The translations under genes and the position numbers were made by a program. The notes beneath the pieces were generated by a model. It did not search any database. It had not been told where the DNA came from and was given only the letters and a program-made list of their open reading frames with translations. A stretch of DNA of 64,000 nucleotides, from positions 62,001-126,000 of the forward strand of contig NZ_ABOX02000008.1 of the NCBI RefSeq assembly GCF_000172555.1, read 5' to 3'. Of this stretch, positions 58,464 to 64,000 are shown piece after piece (position 1 is the stretch's first letter; each line of letters begins with the position of its first letter). The stretch is from Pedosphaera parvula Ellin514. Lineage in GTDB: Bacteria > Verrucomicrobiota > Verrucomicrobiia > Limisphaerales > Pedosphaeraceae.

Positions 58464-59798
58464 ATGCTCAACTATATATGGCTTGGATTGCTGGTTTTCG
58501 CCGTAGTGATCGGCGGCGTGACGGGCCATATGAAGGAGGTTTCGGACGGGGCATTCAACATGGCGAAGACGGCGGTGATGGATATTTCGTTGCCGCTGAT
58601 CGGGATCATGGCGCTGTGGCTGGGGATTATGCGGCTGGCGGAAAAGTCGGGTATGGTTCAAATCCTCGCGCGGCTGCTGCGGCCACTGATGGTGCGGTTG
58701 TTTCCCGATGTTCCACCGGAGCACCCGGCCATGGGATCGATGGTGATGAACATGGCGGCAAATATGTTGGGGCTTTCCAACGCGGCGACGCCATTGGGAA
58801 TTCGAGCGATGAAGGATTTGGATTCGTTGAATCCGCGACCGGGCACGGCGACAAATGCCATGTGCACCTTCCTGGCGATCAATACGAGTTCCATTCAATT
58901 GATCCCGGTGACGGCAGTCGCCATTTTGGCAGTAAACAAATCCAAGGATCCTTCTTCCATCATTGGCTCATCTTTTCTGGCCACTGTTTGCGCCGCGATT
59001 TCGGCAATCATTATGGTGAAGATACTGGAGAAGTTGCCAATGTTCCGGTTGCCACCCATTACCGAGGAAGATAGAAAAAAGAAGGCGGAGCAAGTCGCCA
59101 CGGAGGCGACGAAGGAGGAAGCGATCACCATCCAGCCATTGCAATGGTGGGGAATTTTGGTCCTTGTCGGCTATGCACTTTTCTTCCTTTGGCTTTTTGT
59201 GTCCTTGTGGTTTCCGGAAGTGTTTGGCAAACCGGTGCCTGAAGATTTGCAGAAGGACAATCACCTGATTAGTGCGGTGAAGACGCTGTCATTGCTTTCC
59301 ATTCCAATATTGCTTTCCTTTTTCCCGCTATATGCATTTGTGCGGAGAATCAAGGTATATGAAGAGTTTGTGGAGGGTGCGAAGGAAGGTTTTCAGGTGA
59401 TCATCAAGATCATTCCAAACCTGGTGGCGATATTGGTGGCGATTGGGATGTTCCGTGGGGCGGGTGGGATTGACATGCTGACCAAGTTGCTGGCACCGGC
59501 GATGAATTTGGTGCGCTTTCCGCCGGAATTGTTGCCGATGGCACTGGTGAGACCGTTGAGTGGAAGTGGAACCTTGGGAATATTTACAGACCTGGTGACA
59601 CAGAATGGCGCGGATCACATTTTAAGCAGGATGGCCGGAACCATTTACGGCAGTACGGAGACGACTTTTTATGTGCTGGCGGTTTATTTCGGGGCAACTG
59701 GGATCAAGCGGTCTCGTCATGCGGTGCCGGCGGGTCTGGTGGCGGATACGGTGAGCATCATCGCGTCGGTGATCATCTGTCGATTGATGTTTAAGTAA
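58464..59798 (+). CDS. SpmA-SpmB fusion, nucleoside-recognition domains
   Basis: About 444 residues of polytopic membrane protein from the ATG at 58464. The N-terminal half has the SpmA-like motif MGSMVMNMAANMLGLSNAATPLGIRAM and the C-terminal half the SpmB-like LVRPLSGSGTLGIFTD and GTIYGSTETTFYVLAVYFGATG. Each half carries a nucleoside-recognition (Gate) domain, so this is a fusion of two proteins known from spore formers. The organism is unlikely to sporulate, so a transport or envelope role is more probable. The function of the family is not settled. Confidence 0.87.
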   Translation: MLNYIWLGLLVFAVVIGGVTGHMKEVSDGAFNMAKTAVMDISLPLIGIMALWLGIMRLAEKSGMVQILARLLRPLMVRLFPDVPPEHPAMGSMVMNMAANMLGLSNAATPLGIRAMKDLDSLNPRPGTATNAMCTFLAINTSSIQLIPVTAVAILAVNKSKDPSSIIGSSFLATVCAAISAIIMVKILEKLPMFRLPPITEEDRKKKAEQVATEATKEEAITIQPLQWWGILVLVGYALFFLWLFVSLWFPEVFGKPVPEDLQKDNHLISAVKTLSLLSIPILLSFFPLYAFVRRIKVYEEFVEGAKEGFQVIIKIIPNLVAILVAIGMFRGAGGIDMLTKLLAPAMNLVRFPPELLPMALVRPLSGSGTLGIFTDLVTQNGADHILSRMAGTIYGSTETTFYVLAVYFGATGIKRSRHAVPAGLVADTVSIIASVIICRLMFK

Positions 59799-59864
59799 TG
59801 GGCGGTGAGGAAAATATTGCCAAGAGTAAGGTGATGGTGGTGCGTGGCGTTACGCCGGTAGATT

Positions 59865-59913
59865 CCGCTTCGGTCGTCTGCCTCGAGGTGTTTAACATCG
59901 CGGGCCGAAGCGG
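59865..59913. repeat. Dispersed hairpin repeat, copy 2
   Basis: Arms CCGCTTCGG and CCGAAGCGG bracket a 49-nt unit identical in length and arms to the one at 44562. Further inverted stretches (CCCAGG..CCTGGG) follow to about 59970. The whole 313-bp gap 59799-60111 between convergent genes contains no gene. Confidence 0.8.
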
Positions 59914-60111
59914 GGATCTTTTTGTGGGCTTGTTCCCAGGCCTTCGCCTGCGGCTCCGACCTGGGCTAAGGTAAGGCCGGCCCGTTGGGCCTTTGGAGCA
60001 GAGGTGTCTACAGCGGTCGTGTACGATTCAGTCAGATTTGCAGCAATTGGCCGGTCTTTTTTGCCAAAGCTTTCTTATCTTCGCTTAGTGCGCCAGGGGA
60101 TAGCGGCCTGG

Positions 60112-60690
60112 TTACTTTTGGTAAACGCTGACGCGGGCGGGGGGGAGATTGGCCCAGATGAGGTCTGAGGCAACGTAGCTGAAATGGGCGGCGGCTTTGG
60201 GTTGTTTGTTTCCCAGATGATAACTGTATTGGACGAGTTTGCCATTGGGGGCCAGTGTGGCCCGGATTTTTTTTGCGAGGTCGTCCGCAATGGCGGGCTT
60301 GAAATTCAGCAGGGGCAGACTGGAGAAGACGACGCCGATTTGAGTGGCGTGACGGGAATATTTTTTAAGGAGTTTATCCAGTTGGAAGGCATCGCCCGTG
60401 ATAATCTTTGCACGCGGGAAACGGCTGCGGAGGTGGTCGGCCATTTTGGGAGAGCGCTCGATGGCGATCAACCTGTCCTCGGGCAGTCCACGCTCGATCA
60501 GGGCCTGGGTGACGACGCCGGTGCCGGGGCCCAATTCGAGGGCGAAAGTGTTCGAGTCTTCCGGGAGCCAGCGGGCCATGGCAGCAGCGAGATTTTTTGA
60601 GCTGGGCAGGATGGCGCCGACCTGTCGCGGCGCGTTGACGAGTTCCTGGAGGAAAAGTGTGGTGGAGCTGAGCTTGGCAAGTAGCTGCAT
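60112..60690 (-). CDS. Class I methyltransferase, phospholipid N-methyltransferase-like
   Basis: A 192-residue SAM-dependent methyltransferase. The N-terminal VGAILPSSKNLAAAMARWLP is characteristic of the PmtA-type phosphatidylethanolamine N-methyltransferases. The SAM-binding motif I is VLELGPGTGVVTQALI in the form ALELGPGTGV; motif post-I is LIAIERSP; GDAFQL and VVFSSLPLLNF follow. It would methylate phosphatidylethanolamine or a related lipid at the inner face of the membrane. The assignment to lipid substrate is probable but not certain; rRNA dimethylases share part of this pattern. Confidence 0.82.
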   Translation of the reverse strand: MQLLAKLSSTTLFLQELVNAPRQVGAILPSSKNLAAAMARWLPEDSNTFALELGPGTGVVTQALIERGLPEDRLIAIERSPKMADHLRSRFPRAKIITGDAFQLDKLLKKYSRHATQIGVVFSSLPLLNFKPAIADDLAKKIRATLAPNGKLVQYSYHLGNKQPKAAAHFSYVASDLIWANLPPARVSVYQK

Positions 60691-60898
60691 GTTCTTTCTG
60701 ATATTTTTTCGTTAATTCCCAGAGAACGCAATCATTTCGACATGCCCGCAGTTTATTTATTCAACTGCCCAGCTAGAAAATCCCTAACCTCAGGCGTAAA
60801 AAGGATAGCTTCTTAAAAAGCGGAGGGCTAGAGAAAATTTTGCAAGGGACGGGCGACAATCCTTCCATTTTTTTGCTGCAACGTGGGCCTGCCCGGTC

Positions 60899-61198
60899 GG
60901 CGGGCTTTCAGTCCTTTTGAGTTTGCACCGAAGGCGAGGATGGAAGAAGGGATCGTTAGCGGAAGGTTGTTGCGCGTTGCAAGCATAAGGTGGCATATAT
61001 CAAGAGGCAAAGGATTACAAATTGTGTTTTTGAGCTTTCAATCGGGGAGAGGATGAGTGCGATTGGTGCGCGAGGATTTTGGCGCTATTGAATCCTTCGG
61101 TTGGGCTGGGAGGAGCAGGCCAGCGTTGTGGGGCCGAAGGTTTTTAGGAAACTGATTACTTGGGGCTCAGCGCTCGGAGCGCTTCACCCCAGGCTGCT
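60899..61198 (+). repeat. Composite repeat, left part (interrupted by the IS)
   Basis: In order: the CGGGCTTTCAGTCC-type palindrome with AGTTTGCACCGAAGGCGAGG (60899-60950), the hairpin unit CCTTCGG...CCGAAGG (61094-61140), and TGGGGCTCAGCGCTCGGAGC with GCTTCACCCCA (61161-61195). The same modules in the same orientation recur from 62651. The rest of the 816-bp gap 60691-61506 before the transposase gene is IS end sequence and unassigned DNA. Confidence 0.8.
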
Positions 61199-62650
61199 AT
61201 GAGGTATGTCAAGCGAGTGAAGTTTTTTTGTGTTTTTTCTTTTCTCTAAAGGAGGTCTTTCTTTTGGTTTTTTTTGGCTGGCGTTTCCTCTTCCATGTGA
61301 ACGGTTGGTGTCACCGGTTCAGTCTGCTATTCGCACGTGAGTCCGTTTTTAAGGAGTTCAGTGCCAGTTGACATTCTCAAGTCGGTGAAGAGGAACGAAG
61401 CACGCCCCATCTATAAATCGGGTTCAGTCCAGCTGACCCATGCCTGGGGCCGGGCGCGCACCGCTCCAAAATTATTTCCAGTTTGGTTGATGGGGAGCCT
61501 CCGGTTTTAGGCCGCCATTCTCAGCCCCAGCTTTTCGGGGGTGGTGCGGCCGGTGCCAAGGCGCCACAAGTCGATGGCCAGCTGGCGTCCGATGGCGACG
61601 ATGGCCTTTTGCTTGGCGCCGCCGCCCGCCTTGGTGCTGGTCAGGAGAACACGCCGCCTTTCAATGGGTCGGTACTTGGATTGAAAGCGCAGGAGCCGCC
61701 AGGCCATTTCAATCAAGGCGGTGCGCAGGCGTTTATTGCCGTGCCGGGTAATGGGGCCATGGCGGTGACGCTCGCCGCTGGCATGCACTCCGGGACAAAG
61801 GCCCGTGTAGCTGGCCACCTGGCGGCGGTTCTTGAACCGGTCCCAGGAGAGGATCTCCCTTTTAATCACCTGGCTGGTCAGGGCTCCCAAGCCATAAGGT
61901 TGCGGCGTGGCCTTCTCCTTTAAATCCCGTGTGGCGCTCTTAAGGTGGTCCTGCACAGCCAGGACCAATTCCCTTAAGGTGGAGAGGAGTTGTTGCAGAC
62001 GTGGCGAGATCTGCAAACACAACTTCTCCCAATGGCTGGCCAGCCACCAACGGCCTTTGATGCGCACCCCGTGATAAAGCAGGAGACTGCGGCCCTGAGC
62101 CTCCAGGCGCAGTTTGTGCGCCTGGAGCTGTTCGCGCTGACGGCTTTCCGCCCGGGCCAGTTCCTCCTCCGGCGTGGGTACGCGCACGATGGCCAGAGAT
62201 CGCTCGTTGCCCTGCACGTAGCTGGATAGCCGCTGGGCCAGAGCGAGGGCATCGGTCTTGTCGGTTTTGACTCCCTTGCCCCGCTCGTCCCAGTTCTGGG
62301 GGCAGATGACGTAGTTGGTGATGCCCAGCTCGGCAAGTTTTCGGTGGAGACCGTAGCCAAAGGGACCAGCCTCGTAACAGGTGTAAACCTTTTCAGCGAG
62401 GGAGAGTTGTTTCTTCACCCAGACCAGAAAATCCTGGGGCGTGAATTTCTGGGCCGGCTGGGGCGTGGCGTGATCGACCTGCCGGACCACGCGATAACTG
62501 TCGGCGTGCACATCGATGCCCAGCTTGATGCTCTTGGCTTTGGGAGCGTTTTGTGTTGAGGTTGTGGGGTGGGTATTGGTGTTGGTTTGTTTTTTCATAT
62601 AACCATTGGTGTAGCGCTGTTTCGCTCACCCGCCAATACCCATATCATCT
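61199..62650 (-). mobile_element. IS110/IS1111-type insertion sequence
   Basis: I infer a 1.45-kb element. The left junction is CT|ATGAGGTATG at 61197-61200 and the right is CT|ATAACG at 62649-62652; joining the flanks rebuilds the module 2-ATAACG-module 3 order seen in the intact copy at 62784-62844. Subterminal inverted repeats are visible: GGTATgtcaaGCGaGTGA at 61203-61220 and its counterpart GGTATtgGCGgGTGA on the other strand at 62626-62640. The transposase gene fills 61507-62598. About 308 bp of non-coding DNA lies downstream of it (61199-61506), where IS1111-group elements encode their guide RNA. Confidence 0.75.
61507..62598 (-). CDS. IS110-family transposase (DEDD)
   Basis: A 363-residue transposase. 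The N-terminal RuvC-like DEDD domain has D29 in LGIDVHAD, E76 in CYEAGPFG, and D113 and D116 in KTDKTDA. The C-terminal Transposase_20 domain has the Ser-containing region LTSQVIKREILSWDRF and NRRQVASYTGLCPGVHASGERHRHGPI, then GNKRLRTALIEMAWRL. It appears complete and intact, so the element may be active. It has no DNA-repair or cargo genes. Confidence 0.95.
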   Translation of the reverse strand: MKKQTNTNTHPTTSTQNAPKAKSIKLGIDVHADSYRVVRQVDHATPQPAQKFTPQDFLVWVKKQLSLAEKVYTCYEAGPFGYGLHRKLAELGITNYVICPQNWDERGKGVKTDKTDALALAQRLSSYVQGNERSLAIVRVPTPEEELARAESRQREQLQAHKLRLEAQGRSLLLYHGVRIKGRWWLASHWEKLCLQISPRLQQLLSTLRELVLAVQDHLKSATRDLKEKATPQPYGLGALTSQVIKREILSWDRFKNRRQVASYTGLCPGVHASGERHRHGPITRHGNKRLRTALIEMAWRLLRFQSKYRPIERRRVLLTSTKAGGGAKQKAIVAIGRQLAIDLWRLGTGRTTPEKLGLRMAA

Positions 62651-62880
62651 ATAACGCGGCGGGCTTTCAGCCCTTGGGAATTGGGGGGAAGTGGGGGAAA
62701 ATATTGGTGCGATTGAATCCTTCGGTTGGGCTGGGGGGAGTGGTTGGCGTTATGAGGCCGAAGGTTTTAAAGAAGACGTTTAACCCGGGGCTTAGCGCAT
62801 TCTGCGCTTCACCCCGAGCTATAACGGGGGCGGGCTTTCAGCCCTTTTCAGTTTGCGCCAGAGGCGAGGATGGAAGAGGG
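62651..62880 (+). repeat. Composite repeat, right part plus a complete copy
   Basis: After the IS junction come the palindrome GGGCTTTCAGCCC (62660-62672), the hairpin unit CCTTCGG...CCGAAGG (62719-62764), CCCGGGGCTTAGCGC with GCGCTTCACCCCG (62784-62820) and a second GGGCTTTCAGCCC with AGTTTGCGCCAGAGGCGAGG (62831-62880). The last part matches the 60899-60950 copy very closely. The gap 62599-62947 has no gene. Confidence 0.8.
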
Positions 62881-62947
62881 CGCATTCGTTACCGCCGGCG
62901 TGGATGCGCAAACACGGATCGTGGCAGCCGGAGGCATTGTTAATTAA

Positions 62948-64000
62948 ATGAAACTGATTTCAGGATTGATAAGATTGATTTGTGTCGTTGGTCTTTGGGG
63001 CGGGGCGGCAGTGGCGCAGTCGCCGATTGACCTGACGATTGGAACGGAGACATCCGGCGCAACCATTCCGGATGATTTCGTCGGGTTGAGTTTTGGGATG
63101 AAGGCTCTTTTGCCCAAGGAAGGCGGTACACATTTTTTCAGCGCCACCAACACGTCCCTCATTACCCTCTTCCAGAACGTTGGTATTACCCATTTGCGTG
63201 TGGGAGGAACGACGGTCGAATCACCTGTCACCACGCCAATCCCTGGCGAAACGGACATCGACAACCTGTTTGCTTTTGTCCGCGCTGCCCGTGTGAAAAA
63301 GGTGATCTATTCCTTGCGCCTGCTGGAACCCGATCCCGCAATGCATTATGCCGAAACCAACGCTGTCCTTGCCAAATATATCTGGAGCCATTATCGGTCG
63401 AACCTCGACTGCTTTGCGCTTGGCAATGAGCCCGACCTCCGGCGCGTTTACAATCAGGATTGGGCCATTACCAATTTTACGACTTACATTGGTCGATGGG
63501 AGAAATTTGCTTCTGCCATTAGCAATGCTGTGCCCGAGGCGAAGTTCGCCGGACCGGATGCAAGCAGCGGCAACGTTCACTGGACGATCGATTTTGCCGA
63601 TGCGGAAAAGAATTCGGGCCTGATCAGTGCTGTTGTGGAGCATTTTTATGTTGGCGGAGCGGGGCGGGGCCTGAGTCCCGCAGAGGGAATCGAGACGATG
63701 CTGTCGCCCGATTGGATTAAGGCCAACCAAACGATCTACGACAAGGTGACAGCGGTCGTTTTGTCGAACGGGTTGCCGTTTCGATTCACCGAGGCGAACG
63801 ATCATTATACCGGCGGGGTACCGGGTGGAAGCGACACCTTCGCGGGAGCCTTGTGGGCGCTGGATTTTCTTCATTGGTGGGCGGCGCATGATGCCAAAGG
63901 TGTTGATTTTCACAACACGCAATGGGCGGTGAATGGAGCTCTCACTTTGGATGCTCAGGGGCGTGTGACGATCAATCCGAAGGCATATGGGCTTGCGGTG
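62948..64000 (+). CDS. GH79-like glycoside hydrolase, N-terminal part
   Basis: An open frame with a signal peptide (LIRLICVVGLWGGAAVAQ) that runs off the right end of the window after 351 codons with no stop. It has a (beta/alpha)8-type pattern with the acid/base Glu161 in FALGNEPDL and the nucleophile Glu282 in PFRFTEANDHY, as in clan GH-A families 39/79. The similarity to GH79-type beta-glucuronidases is the best match I can offer. The ATG at 62948 has no clear ribosome-binding site. It starts about 70 bp after the last repeat module. Confidence 0.75.
   Translation, partial: MKLISGLIRLICVVGLWGGAAVAQSPIDLTIGTETSGATIPDDFVGLSFGMKALLPKEGGTHFFSATNTSLITLFQNVGITHLRVGGTTVESPVTTPIPGETDIDNLFAFVRAARVKKVIYSLRLLEPDPAMHYAETNAVLAKYIWSHYRSNLDCFALGNEPDLRRVYNQDWAITNFTTYIGRWEKFASAISNAVPEAKFAGPDASSGNVHWTIDFADAEKNSGLISAVVEHFYVGGAGRGLSPAEGIETMLSPDWIKANQTIYDKVTAVVLSNGLPFRFTEANDHYTGGVPGGSDTFAGALWALDFLHWWAAHDAKGVDFHNTQWAVNGALTLDAQGRVTINPKAYGLAV

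Overview
The window looks like a chromosomal segment of a Verrucomicrobium, most likely close to Pedosphaera/Limisphaerales (subdivision 3). The evidence is the PVC-type dehydrogenase/heme-binding/DUF1080 fusion, two-component-propeller sensor kinases, many secreted carbohydrate-active proteins, Verrucomicrobial dispersed repeats and a Gram-negative UBact-proteasome operon. This is inference from gene content; no rRNA or tRNA gene was seen.

Layout. 1-5.7 kb: a LuxR-type regulator and propeller histidine kinase beside a secreted BNR-type sugar-related protein. 5.9-13.8 kb (minus strand): a complete pupylation-type proteasome operon in transcription order mpa/arc, dop, a 56-residue UBact/Pup-like modifier not covered by any long ORF, prcB, prcA, pafA, followed by a lipoprotein amidase and a strong terminator. 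14-21.5 kb: a small DUF883 membrane protein, a REC-PAS-PAS protein, a GH2 glycosidase, and a UDP-galactopyranose mutase/glycosyltransferase pair. 22.2-26.9 kb: a 1565-residue secreted protein with a TIM-barrel-like head, nine FnIII modules and three golvesin-type modules. 27-32.6 kb: an ABC transporter with a DUF3299 lipoprotein, a sugar-binding protein, a dipeptide-epimerase-like enolase and a small membrane protein. 32.6-38.2 kb: a 1360-aa cytochrome/dehydrogenase fusion and an FG-GAP protein. 38.3-44.4 kb: mnmG-pgi and xylA. 44.9-48.3 kb: a GAF histidine kinase, an LptF/G-like permease and a small hypothetical. 48.4-51.7 kb: a fur-sufB-(membrane protein)-sufC iron-sulfur cluster operon with a Fur/PerR-like box. 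51.8-55.3 kb: a MazF-type toxin-antitoxin pair and a histidine kinase (apparently frameshifted) with its OmpR-type regulator. 55.5-59.8 kb: an ankyrin protein and an SpmA-SpmB fusion. 59.8-64 kb: a phospholipid N-methyltransferase-like enzyme, a repeat-rich area with an IS110/IS1111-type element, and the start of a GH79-like glycosidase cut by the window end.

How it works together. The proteasome operon holds the whole conjugation-degradation pathway: tag, deamidase, ligase, ATPase and both core subunits. The UBact tail ends in Gly-Gln, so Dop must deamidate it before PafA can ligate it. The rest is typical of a polysaccharide-degrading soil or freshwater heterotroph. The non-coding DNA carries a family of hairpin repeats (stems CCGCTTCGG/CCGAAGCGG and relatives). 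The IS element can be placed inside one composite copy of these repeats, with CT dinucleotides at both junctions and subterminal inverted repeats, which is the most detailed mobile-DNA observation here.
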